A program made the position numbers and the translations under genes. Source: Herbaspirillum rhizosphaerae (GTDB lineage: Bacteria; Pseudomonadota; Gammaproteobacteria; Burkholderiales; Burkholderiaceae_D). Taken from it: 64,000 bases of DNA. The notes beneath the pieces were generated by a model. That model saw nothing but the letters and a program-made list of their open reading frames with translations. It was not told the DNA's origin and made no database searches. Location of the stretch: contig NZ_LFLU01000002.1 of the NCBI RefSeq assembly GCF_001189965.1, positions 310,001-374,000 of the forward strand. Reading direction: 5' to 3'. How positions within the stretch are numbered: the stretch's first letter is position 1; every line of letters starts with the position of its first letter. This document shows, one piece after another, positions 34,509-43,383 of the stretch.

Positions 34509-35315
34509 ATGCTGCGCTTTGCCGCCAACCTGAGCATGATGTACAACGAACATGCTTTCCTCGATCGCTTCGCCGCTGCCGCCAAAGATGGTTTCAGCGG
34601 CGTTGAGTTTTTGTTTCCCTATGATTTTCAGGCCGAAGAAATCCGGTCGCGCCTCGACGCGCACGGCTTGACGCAAGCTTTGTTCAACGCGCCGCCGGGC
34701 GACTGGGCGGCAGGCGAGCGCGGCATCGCCTCCCTGCCGGGACGCGAAGACGAATTCAAGCGCAGCATTGATACCGCGCTGAAATACACCAACGTCATCG
34801 GCAACAAGACGCTGCATGTGATGGCAGGCCTGATTCGCCCCGAGCAGGATCGCGCCAAACATCGCGCCGTCTACATGGACAATCTGTCGTACGCGGCGCA
34901 TCACGCCGACCTGGCCGGCGTGACCGTGGTGATCGAGCCGATCAATACGCGCAACATTCCCGGCTTCTTCCTCAATCGCCAGGACGATGCGCAAGCCATC
35001 TGCGCAGAAATCGGCGCGGAGAATCTGAAGGTGCAGTTCGATTGCTATCACTGCCAGATCGTCGAAGGCGACGTTGCCGTCAAGCTGAAACGCGACATGG
35101 CCGGCGTCGGCCACATCCAGATCGCCGGCGTGCCGGAACGCCATGAGCCGGATATCGGCGAGCTGAATTATCCCTACCTGCTCAAGCTGATCGATGCCTT
35201 GGGCTACAAGGGATGGATCGGTTGCGAATACGTGCCGGCAGCGGCGACTTCGGACGGCCTTGGCTGGTTGAAGGCGTTGGCGGAGCAGGGCCTGACGGAA
35301 CTCAAGCCGCGCTGA
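34509..35315 (+). CDS. otnI: 2-oxo-tetronate isomerase
   Basis: OtnI interconverts 2-oxo-tetronate and 3-oxo-tetronate, the step between LtnD and OtnK. The 268-residue protein is a TIM-barrel xylose-isomerase-like enzyme of the hydroxypyruvate isomerase group. Its start is [40 protein letters not shown]. Metal ligands are seen in [31 protein letters not shown] and [23 protein letters not shown] precedes the ATG. It closes the tetronate operon before a strong terminator. Confidence 0.93.
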   Translation: MLRFAANLSMMYNEHAFLDRFAAAAKDGFSGVEFLFPYDFQAEEIRSRLDAHGLTQALFNAPPGDWAAGERGIASLPGREDEFKRSIDTALKYTNVIGNKTLHVMAGLIRPEQDRAKHRAVYMDNLSYAAHHADLAGVTVVIEPINTRNIPGFFLNRQDDAQAICAEIGAENLKVQFDCYHCQIVEGDVAVKLKRDMAGVGHIQIAGVPERHEPDIGELNYPYLLKLIDALGYKGWIGCEYVPAAATSDGLGWLKALAEQGLTELKPR

Positions 35316-35332
35316 TCCGGGCGGATCCAAAC

Positions 35333-35370
35333 AAAAAGCGGAGCGACCTTTTAGAGGCGCTCCGCTTTTT
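35333..35370. terminator. Terminator after otnI
   Basis: AAAAAGCGGAGCG and its complement enclose a 12-base loop, followed by a T-run. The A-run on the other side lets it also end the small minus-strand gene at 35388. Confidence 0.9.
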
Positions 35371-35387
35371 TCATTCTTGTTCGTCGC

Positions 35388-35543
35388 TTACCGTTCGTCA
35401 GGTTTGACCTGTGCGGTGACGCTGTGTTTGGTGTGGCATTTGATGCAGGTCGCGTAGTGCCAGATGGCGCTGACGGGAATCTTGTAGCCGCTCTTGAGGC
35501 CGCAAGGGCCGCAGACCAACTGGCCTTGCTCGGGGATGTTCAT
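35388..35543 (-). CDS. Small protein with two CxxC pairs (51 residues)
   Basis: Translation gives MNIPEQGQLVCGPCGLKS, a basic/aromatic middle (GYKIPVSAIWHYA) and TCIKCHTKHSVTAQVKPDER. The pairs CGPC and CIKC are 18 residues apart, the spacing of a small zinc ribbon. CIKCH also matches a haem-attachment motif, but there is no signal peptide, so zinc binding is more likely. Codon use looks like the neighbouring genes and a terminator lies just downstream. No clear ribosome site precedes the ATG. I do not recognise a named family; the function is unknown. Confidence 0.55.
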   Translation of the reverse strand: MNIPEQGQLVCGPCGLKSGYKIPVSAIWHYATCIKCHTKHSVTAQVKPDER

Positions 35544-35744
35544 GGTGTGTTACTGCGTGATGATGGTTGCTCAAAGTCGCGGAGCCGCCCTGTGGGAAGT
35601 TAATGACAAATTAAGTAAATGCATTAACCAGAGACAACAGTTCACAGACTGAGGTCGATTTTACTCTTGATTGGAAAAGCCTGCCGGGAGGGCGGTACTT
35701 TGATTCCAATATATGCCTGAGTGTTGGAAAAGAATAAAGCGAGC

Positions 35745-36311
35745 CTATGCGCCTTCAGCAGGAGGTACCGCAGCATCGGTATCGCGTCTGATCACGATAG
35801 TACCAGCCATGAAATCATGAGCAGCCCGGCGCTTCTTATTGAGCAGCATGGTGACAAACTCTCCCCAGATCCAGATCTGCAGCAATACGGAAATGGTAGT
35901 GTACCAATGCGGGGCAAGCTCCAGCGTCATTCTGGAACGCGCCAGATAGTCGAGAGAAAAATATTGGGCATCGGTCATTTTTAAAGTGCCAATGAGCACT
36001 GCAAGTGATGAAAGTGTGCTCAGTGCAAAGAGGACGCTGTATCTGATAGCTGCAGCTCTATAGGTCACGGATGAGCCATCGGCCATGGCAATTCTTATTT
36101 TAAGCAGTAGCTTACCGGGAGTGCCTCCGTGTTTTGCGACCAGGTAGACGTAAAACCACCATCCAAACAGCAAGCCTGGAATAAAAAAGTACAGATTGAA
36201 TAGGCGCGACTTTTCGCTTAGAAAATAGCCAACGCCCCACATCCAGGGAGTGAGGATTATCGTGTCTGCCCAGAATGCGCCAAATCTTCTCCAGAATCCT
36301 GCATATTTCAT
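35745..36311 (-). CDS. RDD-family membrane protein
   Basis: A 188-residue inner-membrane protein. It starts MKYAGFWRRFGAFWADTIILTPWMWGVGYF, in which the RDD signature arginine and aspartate occupy helix 1. Two or three further helices follow (LYFFIPGLLFGWWFYVYLV, AIRYSVLFALSTLSSLAVLIG, TTISVLLQIWIWGEFVTMLL), and HGGTPGKLLLKIRI and RAAHDFMAGTIVIRRD are the other two RDD blocks. Start 36311 has GGAGACATCC before it. The gene is clearly more AT-rich than its neighbours, which suggests later acquisition. RDD proteins are of poorly defined function; some are ion antiporters. Confidence 0.85.
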   Translation of the reverse strand: MKYAGFWRRFGAFWADTIILTPWMWGVGYFLSEKSRLFNLYFFIPGLLFGWWFYVYLVAKHGGTPGKLLLKIRIAMADGSSVTYRAAAIRYSVLFALSTLSSLAVLIGTLKMTDAQYFSLDYLARSRMTLELAPHWYTTISVLLQIWIWGEFVTMLLNKKRRAAHDFMAGTIVIRRDTDAAVPPAEGA

Positions 36312-36586
36312 GGATGTCTCCACTGACTATTTATTGTTGGATGTCGATTGTTTTAAATCTCGTCCGCACAGCAGCATTGCTAACGAATCCATCTTCACGA
36401 TCCATGTGTAAGTCTCTGAATTACAACGAACTCTGCGCGTGCTGAATAACGGCAGTTGCGGATACTTTTTAGAGAACAGAGAGCAAAAAAGAATCGAGCG
36501 AAGTAAAAGCAGTCGCTTTCAAGGACAGCCGCCGCACATGCAAAACAGCCCAAACCCTGCGCCGCACGGCGTTCTTCGGAAACGAA

Positions 36587-36612
36587 AATGCCCACTGAGA
36601 ACAGTGGGCATT
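36587..36612 (-). terminator. Terminator of the tRNA-Phe gene
   Basis: On the minus strand, AATGCCCACTG and its complement enclose TTCT, then TTCGTTT follows. It starts 8 bp after the tRNA 3' end. Confidence 0.8.
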
Positions 36613-36619
36613 GATGTCT

Positions 36620-36695
36620 TGGTGGCCCGGGGCGGAATCGAACCACCGACACAAGGATTTTCAATCCTCTGCTCTACCGACTGAGCTACCAGGCC
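36620..36695 (-). tRNA. tRNA-Phe (GAA)
   Basis: The 76-base gene starts GGCCTGGTAGCTCAGTCGG and ends with an encoded CCA. The acceptor stem pairs GGCCTGG-side with CCGGGCC-side, the D arm contains AGCTCAGTCGGTAGAGC, and the T arm contains GGTTCGATTCC. The anticodon loop TTGAAAA, closed by GAGGA/TCCTT, gives anticodon GAA for phenylalanine. A consensus promoter lies 11 bp upstream and a hairpin terminator follows. It is a single tRNA gene, not part of a cluster. Confidence 0.97.
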
Positions 36696-36705
36696 AAGAG
36701 GCCGA

Positions 36706-36733
36706 ATTATAGCAAGATAATTTTAGAATGCAA
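36706..36733 (-). promoter_or_regulatory. Sigma-70-type promoter of tRNA-Phe
   Basis: On the minus strand, TTGCAT (-35, 36728-36733) and TATAAT (-10, 36706-36711) are 16 bp apart. The tRNA starts 10 bp after the -10. A/T-rich sequence upstream could act as an UP element. Confidence 0.85.
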
Positions 36734-36889
36734 AGGGTGCTTCCACTTTTTTTATAAAAAGTTTGTTCAGCCCATTTGTTTCCTCTTTGTTGTCGGCGCG
36801 CAGGCCTTTATTCATGCGGCGTTTCTATGGGTTTCTTGTGATGGAGATCAAGGAAGGCGTTGCCGTGAAGCCGTTTATAATGCTTTCCC

Positions 36890-38137
36890 ATGAATGGTCA
36901 TACATTAAATTCTTCTTCGGCCGCCGCACGCAAGACGACGGATCCGCAGTCCGGCGATATCTGCATCGTCGGCAACGGCGCGATCGGCAAGACTGCTGCC
37001 TTGGCATTGGCGCAAGCCGGCCTGCGCGTCAATTTGCTGGCGCCGGCATCGTCGGCGACTGCGAATGCCGAACCGGCGAGCTGGGACGTGCGCGTCTATG
37101 CGGTCAATCAGATTGCGCGTGATCTGCTCTCTTCCATCAAGGTGTGGGATGCGCTCGATGCGGCGCGTGTGGCAGCGGTGGATGGCATGGAAGTGTTCGG
37201 CGACGGCGACAACCATCCGGGCAAGCTGGCTTTCGATGCCTACTCGGCGCATGTCGACGCCCTGGCCTGGATCGTCGAGGACCGCAATCTGAATGCCGCG
37301 CTCGACGCGGCGCTGAAATTTTCTCCCAATGTGCGCGTGACCAACGGTCGCGCCGTGTCGCTGCGCACGGATGCGCAAGGCGTCGATCTGCAACTGGAAA
37401 ACGGCGACGTGCTGAAAGCATCGTTGCTGGTCGGCGCCGATGGCGGCCAGTCGTGGGTGCGCGGACAATGCGACATCGGGCTCGATTATCGCGCCTATGG
37501 ACAGCGCGCCATCGTGACCAATTTTTCTTGCGAGAAGGCGCATCAGGGCGTGGCCTATCAATGGTTCACTGCTGCCGAAGGCATCGTGGCGCTGTTGCCC
37601 TTGCCGGGTCAGCGCGTGTCGCTGGTGTGGTCGGCGCCGGATGCCTTGGCGGAAACCTTGTTGCGCCAGCCTGCTGCGCAACTGGCGCAACATCTGGCTA
37701 AATACGCAGGACCTGTGCTGGGCGCCTTGACGCCGCTGGAGCCGGAACTGGTGCGCGATTTTCCGCTGACGCTGGTGAAGCCGCATGCGATGACGGCCGC
37801 GCGCGTGGCGTTGATCGGCGATGCGGCGCACGTGATTCATCCGTTGGCCGGGCACGGCATGAACCTCGGCTTTGCCGATGTTGCCGCGTTATTGAATGTG
37901 ATCAGCGCGCGCGAACCGCAACGCGATTGTGGCGATGCACGCGTGCTGGGGCGTTACGCTCGCGCGCGCAAGGAAGAAGTGTTGCTCATGCAACTGGCGA
38001 CCGACGGTCTTGCCCGCCTGTTTGAAACCAATATCGAGCCTTTGCGCATCGTGCGTAATCTGGGATTGAACTTGGTGAACCACCTGCCGGTCTTAAAGCG
38101 GCGCCTGATGGCCCACGCGCTCGGCAAACGGATTTAA
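36890..38137 (+). CDS. UbiH/COQ6-family FAD-dependent hydroxylase
   Basis: A 415-residue aromatic-ring monooxygenase of the UbiH/UbiF/VisC/COQ6 group, which hydroxylates ubiquinone precursors. FAD-binding motifs are all present: ICIVGNGAIGKTAALALAQAG near the N-terminus, LLVGADGGQSWVRGQ in the middle and VALIGDAAHVIHPLAGHGMNLGFADV near residue 305. Variation from GxGxxG (GNGAIG) is minor. Which ring position it modifies cannot be told. It lies directly upstream of dsbC on the same strand and divergent from tRNA-Phe. Confidence 0.88.
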   Translation: MNGHTLNSSSAAARKTTDPQSGDICIVGNGAIGKTAALALAQAGLRVNLLAPASSATANAEPASWDVRVYAVNQIARDLLSSIKVWDALDAARVAAVDGMEVFGDGDNHPGKLAFDAYSAHVDALAWIVEDRNLNAALDAALKFSPNVRVTNGRAVSLRTDAQGVDLQLENGDVLKASLLVGADGGQSWVRGQCDIGLDYRAYGQRAIVTNFSCEKAHQGVAYQWFTAAEGIVALLPLPGQRVSLVWSAPDALAETLLRQPAAQLAQHLAKYAGPVLGALTPLEPELVRDFPLTLVKPHAMTAARVALIGDAAHVIHPLAGHGMNLGFADVAALLNVISAREPQRDCGDARVLGRYARARKEEVLLMQLATDGLARLFETNIEPLRIVRNLGLNLVNHLPVLKRRLMAHALGKRI

Positions 38138-38231
38138 TTAATTTAACTTATAGTGTGGGCAGAATTTGCGCGAGCCGGTCGATGAAGCATCTTGTACCGG
38201 CTCCGACGACCGTCCTTCCATTGGAATAAAC

Positions 38232-38981
38232 ATGAAAAAGATTTTTGCACTCCCAGCGGCACTCTCCGCAGTCGTGGCCGCAGCCGGCTTGTTCCTGGCC
38301 TGCGTCGGCGGTTCGGCCTGTGCTGCCGATACGACCGAAGCCACCATCAAGAAACTGATTGAACCGCGTCTCGGCGACGGCGCCAAGGTGGAGGCGGTGA
38401 CCAAGACGCCGTATTCCGGTCTGTACGAAGTGCAGATCGACGGCGACGTGATTTATACGGATGCCAAGGCGCAATACTTGTTCATCGGCCGCGTGGTCGA
38501 TTCGCAAACCTATCGCGATTTCACCAAGGAAAAGATCCAGGCGATCAACAAGGTCAAGTTCTCCGACCTGCCGCTGGACCTGGCGATCAAGACCGTCAAG
38601 GGTAACGGCAAGCGTTTCATCGCCGTGTTCGAAGATCCGAACTGCGGCTATTGCAAGCGTTTCCAGAAAACCTTGCAGGAAGTCGACAATGTGACCGTCT
38701 ACACTTTCCAGTACAACATCCTGGCGCAGGACTCGATCGAGAAGTCGCGCAACATCTGGTGCGCCGCCAATCCGAGCAAGGCCTGGAGCGACTGGATGAT
38801 GAACGGCAAGGAAGCATCGGCAGCGCCTGCATCGTGCAACGCGCCGCATGAGCAAGTGCTGGCGCTGGGCCAGAAGATGAAGGTCACCGGCACGCCGACC
38901 ATCATTTTTGCGGACGGCTCGCGTATCCCCGGCGCGATCGATGCCAAGACGCTGGAGCAGAAGTTTTCTGCGCTGAAGTAA
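38232..38981 (+). CDS. dsbC: Thiol:disulfide interchange protein DsbC
   Basis: DsbC is a periplasmic dimeric disulfide isomerase that repairs wrong disulfides. The 249-residue precursor has a signal peptide (MKKIFALPAALSAVVAAAGLFLACVGGSACA). The N-terminal dimerisation domain has VKFSDLPLDLAIKTVKGNG at its end, and the thioredoxin domain carries the active site CGYC (FEDPNCGYCKRF) and the cis-proline loop KVTGTPTIIFADGSRIPG. A second cysteine pair (IWCAANPSKAW, ASCNAPHE) matches the structural disulfide. Start 38232 is chosen because the signal peptide begins there. Confidence 0.94.
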   Translation: MKKIFALPAALSAVVAAAGLFLACVGGSACAADTTEATIKKLIEPRLGDGAKVEAVTKTPYSGLYEVQIDGDVIYTDAKAQYLFIGRVVDSQTYRDFTKEKIQAINKVKFSDLPLDLAIKTVKGNGKRFIAVFEDPNCGYCKRFQKTLQEVDNVTVYTFQYNILAQDSIEKSRNIWCAANPSKAWSDWMMNGKEASAAPASCNAPHEQVLALGQKMKVTGTPTIIFADGSRIPGAIDAKTLEQKFSALK

Positions 38982-38998
38982 TTTCCTGAGCAGAAGCG

Positions 38999-39027
38999 AA
39001 AACGCCGGCAGCTTGCCGGCGTTTTTT
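38999..39027. terminator. Bidirectional terminator between dsbC and pth
   Basis: AAAACGCCGGC and its complement enclose a 5-base loop, with A-run before and T-run after. It ends both convergent genes. Confidence 0.9.
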
Positions 39028-39057
39028 ATTGGGAGCCCGGTTCCGGGAGACGCGGGA

Positions 39058-39639
39058 CTATTTCGCCGCCGTATGCAGCTGCATCATGCCTGCTTCAAAC
39101 TTGCCTTCGACCAGCAGAGGAATCGCATCGAGACTCTTCTCGATGGCTTCGTTGATCAGCGCCTGTTCTTCCTTGCGCGGACGATGCAGCACGAAGTCGG
39201 CGACCGGTTGTTGCAGGCCCATGGTGCGCGGATGGCCGATGCCGATGCGCAGGCGCCAGTAGTCTTGCGTGCCGAGCGCCGCGGTGATGTCCTTGAGGCC
39301 GTTGTGACCGCCCGAGGAGCCGCCTTTCTTGATCTTGGCGCTGCCGGGCGGAATATCCAGTTCGTCGTGCACCACCAGCACTTCGTCCGGCGCTATCTTG
39401 TAGAAGCGCGCCAGTGCGCCGACCGATTGCCCGGAACGGTTCATGAAGGTCTGCGGTTCGAGCAGCCAGACTTCGTTGCCGCCGATGAATGTTTTTGCGG
39501 CCAGCGCGTTGAAGCGCGTTTCGCGTGCAAGACGGGTGCCGCCGGCGAGATTGTCTACCAGCCAGAAGCCGGCGTTATGCCGGGTTTGCTCGTATTCCGG
39601 GCCGGGATTGCCGAGGCCGACGATGAGACGGATAGACAT
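39058..39639 (-). CDS. pth: Peptidyl-tRNA hydrolase
   Basis: Pth cleaves peptidyl-tRNA dropped from stalled ribosomes so the tRNA can be reused. The 193-residue protein starts [29 protein letters not shown], with catalytic His21 and substrate-binding Asn11. [20 protein letters not shown] and [14 protein letters not shown] complete the family signatures. In-frame codons upstream of 39639 give no conserved sequence and are left out. It lies alone between dsbC and tex, without rplY or ychF beside it in this window. Confidence 0.96.
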   Translation of the reverse strand: MSIRLIVGLGNPGPEYEQTRHNAGFWLVDNLAGGTRLARETRFNALAAKTFIGGNEVWLLEPQTFMNRSGQSVGALARFYKIAPDEVLVVHDELDIPPGSAKIKKGGSSGGHNGLKDITAALGTQDYWRLRIGIGHPRTMGLQQPVADFVLHRPRKEEQALINEAIEKSLDAIPLLVEGKFEAGMMQLHTAAK

Positions 39640-39869
39640 ACTGGATAATAAAAAGTTAACAATGAAAGCGACGATTATCGCGGATATCGAATCGCTCCGT
39701 CCAATCGGCGCGCGTTTCTGACAATTTATCGCCCCAAAAACCACCCGCGCCCGCATGCAAGCGATTTATTTCATCTATTCGGCAAGAAATAAGTCCTGTC
39801 AAGATTGGCGCATGCGGTTGAATTGCGTATCATCCAACGCTTGTTTTTCAATTCCCGGATTTCATTGTC

Positions 39870-42221
39870 ATGTTGCCTTCCATCGAACAACGTTTAGCTC
39901 TTGAACTCGTCGCCAAGCCGGCGCAGGTCGCCGCCGCGGTCGCCTTACTCGACGAAGGCGCGACTGTGCCGTTTATCGCGCGTTACCGCAAGGAAGCCAC
40001 CGGCGGCCTGGACGACATCCAATTGCGCCTGCTGGAAGAGCGCCTGCGCTATCTGCGCGAGCTGGAAAGCCGCCGTACCGCCATCATTGCGTCGATCGAA
40101 GAGCAGGGCAAGATGACGCCGGTTTTGCTCGACGCCATCGTCCATGCGGAAGACAAGACCCGTCTCGAAGATTTGTACCTGCCATACAAACCGAAGCGTC
40201 GCACCAAGGCCCAGATCGCGGCCGAAGCCGGCCTGACCGAACTGGCCGATGCGCTCATGAACGACCCGATGCTGAACCCGGAAGAAGAAGCCGCCAAGTA
40301 CCTCAAGCCGGCCTTCACCACCGACAACGGCGACAACCCGGGCGTGGCCGACACTAAGGCGGCGCTGGACGGCGCACGCCAGATCCTGATGGAGCGTTTC
40401 TCCGAAGATGCGGAGTTGCTGCAAGCCCTGCGCGAATACCTGACCGACCACGGCGTGGTCGAGTCGAAAGTAATCGAAGGCAAGCAGGACGCCGGTGAAA
40501 AATTCGCCGACTATTTCGATTACTCCGAAACCCTCGGCACCATTCCGTCGCACCGTGCGCTGGCCCTGTTCCGCGGTCGCCGCGAAGAAATGCTGACCGT
40601 GACCCTGCGTCTGGACACGGAAGAAGAAAAGCCGAAGTGGGACGCGCCGCATAACCCGTGCGAAAACCGCATCGCCGCACGTTTCGGCGTCAGCAACAAG
40701 GGTCGTCCGGCCGACAAGTGGCTGGCCGACACCGTGCGCTGGGCCTGGCGCGTGAAGGTCTTCATGCACCTGGATACCGAACTGATGACCGGCCTGCGCG
40801 AGCGCAGCGAAGCCGAGGCGATCAACGTCTTCGCACGCAATCTGAAAGATCTGCTGCTGGCCGCGCCTGCCGGTCCGCGCGCCACCATGGGCCTGGATCC
40901 GGGACTGCGCACCGGCGTCAAGGTGGCAGTGGTCGACGCCACCGGCAAGGTGGTCGACACTACCGCGATCTTCCCGCATCAGCCGCGCAACGATTGGGAA
41001 GGTTCGCTGCACACACTGGCCAAGCTGGCCGAGAAGCACAATGTGTCGCTGATCTCGATCGGCAACGGCACGGCATCGCGAGAAACCGACAAGCTGGCGC
41101 AAGACCTGATCAAGATGCGTCCCGAACTGAAGCTGACCAAGATCGTCGTGTCGGAAGCCGGCGCGTCGGTGTACTCGGCGTCCGAATTCGCTTCCAAAGA
41201 ATTGCCTGATCTGGACGTCTCGATCCGCGGCGCGGTGTCGATTGCACGCCGTCTGCAAGATCCGCTGGCGGAGCTGGTCAAGATCGATCCGAAGTCGATC
41301 GGCGTCGGCCAGTATCAGCATGACGTCGGCCAGTCGCAATTGGCGCGCTCGCTGGACGCGGTCGTTGAAGATTGCGTGAACGCCGTGGGCGTCGACGTCA
41401 ACACCGCATCGGCGCCGCTGCTGGCGCGCGTGTCGGGTCTGAACGCGGCGGTGGCGCAAAGCATCGTGTCGTATCGCGACATGAAGGGCATGTTTGTTTC
41501 GCGCGCCGCATTGCGCGAAGTGCCGCGCCTGGGCGACAAGACTTTCGAACAGGCGGCGGGTTTCCTGCGCGTGATGAATGGCGAGAATCCGCTGGACGCT
41601 TCGGCAGTCCACCCGGAATCGTATCCGCTGGTGCAAAAGATCCTTGCCGACATCAACAAGGACGTCAAAGGCGTGCTCGGCGAAGCGGCATTGCTGAAAT
41701 CGCTCAGCCCGTCCAAATATGCCGACGAAAAATTCGGCGTGCCGACCGTGACCGATATCCTGAAGGAGCTGGAAAAGCCGGGCCGCGATCCGCGTCCTGA
41801 GTTCACCACGGCGACCTTCAAGGATGGCGTGGAAGAGATCAAGGACCTGCGTCCGGACATGATTCTGGAAGGCGTGGTCACCAACGTGGCGGCCTTCGGC
41901 GCCTTCGTCGACATCGGTGTGCATCAGGATGGTCTGGTGCATATCTCGGCGCTGTCGAATACCTTCGTCAAGGATCCGCATACGGTGGTCAAAGCCGGTC
42001 AGGTGGTCAAGGTGAAGGTGCTGGAAGTCGACGAGAAGCGCAAACGCATCGCGCTGACCATGCGCCTGTCCGACAGCGCGCCGGTGGCCGGCAGTAAGCC
42101 TGAGCAGCGCGGCGATCGCAACGACGCACGCCGTCTGTCGCAACACCAGGGGCAGCAGTCACGTCAGCAAGCGCCGGTGAACAGCGCCATGGCGGCGGCG
42201 TTCGCCAAGCTGAAAGGCTAG
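39870..42221 (+). CDS. tex: Tex-family RNA-binding transcription accessory protein
   Basis: Tex (YhgF) is a cytoplasmic nucleic-acid-binding factor related to eukaryotic Spt6. The 783-residue protein has the full domain order: an N-terminal helical region, a YqgF-like RNase H fold (about 325-450: [19 protein letters not shown]), helix-hairpin-helix motifs (about 500-575: [41 protein letters not shown]) and a C-terminal S1 domain (about 655-730: [27 protein letters not shown]). A basic glutamine-rich tail follows. It stands alone between two terminators. Confidence 0.95.
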   Translation: MLPSIEQRLALELVAKPAQVAAAVALLDEGATVPFIARYRKEATGGLDDIQLRLLEERLRYLRELESRRTAIIASIEEQGKMTPVLLDAIVHAEDKTRLEDLYLPYKPKRRTKAQIAAEAGLTELADALMNDPMLNPEEEAAKYLKPAFTTDNGDNPGVADTKAALDGARQILMERFSEDAELLQALREYLTDHGVVESKVIEGKQDAGEKFADYFDYSETLGTIPSHRALALFRGRREEMLTVTLRLDTEEEKPKWDAPHNPCENRIAARFGVSNKGRPADKWLADTVRWAWRVKVFMHLDTELMTGLRERSEAEAINVFARNLKDLLLAAPAGPRATMGLDPGLRTGVKVAVVDATGKVVDTTAIFPHQPRNDWEGSLHTLAKLAEKHNVSLISIGNGTASRETDKLAQDLIKMRPELKLTKIVVSEAGASVYSASEFASKELPDLDVSIRGAVSIARRLQDPLAELVKIDPKSIGVGQYQHDVGQSQLARSLDAVVEDCVNAVGVDVNTASAPLLARVSGLNAAVAQSIVSYRDMKGMFVSRAALREVPRLGDKTFEQAAGFLRVMNGENPLDASAVHPESYPLVQKILADINKDVKGVLGEAALLKSLSPSKYADEKFGVPTVTDILKELEKPGRDPRPEFTTATFKDGVEEIKDLRPDMILEGVVTNVAAFGAFVDIGVHQDGLVHISALSNTFVKDPHTVVKAGQVVKVKVLEVDEKRKRIALTMRLSDSAPVAGSKPEQRGDRNDARRLSQHQGQQSRQQAPVNSAMAAAFAKLKG

Positions 42222-42273
42222 GCCGATACCGCTCTGCGTTGTGGGATGAAAACGCAGAGTGAGCGATGAAAGA

Positions 42274-42303
42274 AAAAGACGCGGCATGCCGCGTCTTTTT
42301 TTA
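42274..42303. terminator. Terminator after tex
   Basis: AAAAAGACGCGGCA and its complement are directly adjacent, followed by seven T. It lies between tex and the convergent DUF5610-like gene and can act in both directions. Confidence 0.88.
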
Positions 42304-42347
42304 CATCCGCAATCTTCATTGCGCCGATGCGGCCACTGCTGCATCCA

Positions 42348-43121
42348 TCAGGTGTTGGTGACTTCGGTCTGGATCGATGTGACCGAGACGGAAATCGAGA
42401 CGGATGTGTAAGTCGAGCTATAGCTGCTGCCATCGCCTGTTGCAGGCGTCGAGCCATCGTCGCCCTTCGGATTCTTGATGGAGTCGATGAAATCGGCGAT
42501 GCCCTTTTTGAGGATCTCGTAGGTTTTATCGATGTTGCTGGCGATATCGCCATTGAGCACATTGAGACCCGACAGGATGCCGCGCGCTTCGCTGAAGCCC
42601 TGGTCGACGCCTTTTTGGATCAGGCTCATGAAATTGTCGAAGGCGGCGTTCTGATCGGCGCCGTTGCTGCCGTTCGTACCGTCAGCGCCATCGCTGTTGT
42701 TCGTATCGCCGGTGCCCTGCGTGCTGTTGCTGAGGCTGAACATCTGGAACGCGCTCTTGATGAACGACAGAATGCGTCCCGCAGTCGCTTCCGGGCTGTT
42801 GTCCTGAGACGCGGCGTTCTGGATCGCATTGTCGCCAAGCTGGGGCTTGAGGATCTGGTTGATATTTTCGATCGCAGATTTGTACACCAGCGCCAGCGGA
42901 TCGTTTTGCGAGCTGATCGATACTTCCAGCGAGGCTTGCAGAATCGATGCATTGAATTGCTGTTTCACGATCTCGGGCGTCAGCTTGGTTTGACCGGCGC
43001 CGTTGGCGCTGGCGGTCGTACCGGTGCCGGTCGTCACATCGGTGTTGTCCGTATTGGCAGGCAAGGTGTTTGTCTGCGGGATGGTGCTTAAGGTATTGAG
43101 GTCGGTGGTGCTGATTGCCAT
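42348..43121 (-). CDS. DUF5610-like protein with low-complexity spacers
   Basis: A 257-residue protein without signal peptide or membrane helix. Residues about 45-120 (KLTPEIVKQQFNASILQASLEVSISSQNDPLALVYKSAIENINQILKPQLGDNAIQ) match the DUF5610 pattern as I know it. A Gly/Asn/Asp-rich spacer (TQGTGDTNNSDGADGTNGSNGADQ) joins it to a second helical part (FDNFMSLIQKGVDQGFSEARGILSGLNVLNGD, then SNIDKTYEILKKGIADFIDSIK). The ends are Thr/Ser-rich. GTACAGGAGACTGCC fixes the start. Function is unknown. The layout resembles secreted or cell-surface-associated helical proteins, but no export signal is seen. Confidence 0.8.
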   Translation of the reverse strand: MAISTTDLNTLSTIPQTNTLPANTDNTDVTTGTGTTASANGAGQTKLTPEIVKQQFNASILQASLEVSISSQNDPLALVYKSAIENINQILKPQLGDNAIQNAASQDNSPEATAGRILSFIKSAFQMFSLSNSTQGTGDTNNSDGADGTNGSNGADQNAAFDNFMSLIQKGVDQGFSEARGILSGLNVLNGDIASNIDKTYEILKKGIADFIDSIKNPKGDDGSTPATGDGSSYSSTYTSVSISVSVTSIQTEVTNT

Positions 43122-43383
43122 GGCAGTCTCCTGTACAAGGACCGCACAAAAGAAGGGGAAGAAACGCAGTCCATCCTCAACTTACGGCATTCAAAAAGGA
43201 TTCTGAAGGTCAGAAAGGCAACTAACGATGTAGGAATTTGCTGACAAAAGCGAGACAATACGTATCGTTTTCGCTGAAGTTGTACAGTTTTTGCCGCTTG
43301 GTAATCCTCTTTCGAAACGATCTTCCCCATGCGGCCTGCATCGCAAACAATCGTTTCCCCCGGGCCGCCAAAGGCGCAATTAT

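Noticed and set aside
35500-35543. c-type haem binding by the 51-residue protein through CIKCH
   Set aside because: There is no signal peptide to bring it to the periplasmic haem-attachment machinery. A zinc site with the CGPC pair is more likely.
36300-36700. Integrative element attachment site at tRNA-Phe
   Set aside because: No second copy of the tRNA 3' end and no integrase gene was found in the window.
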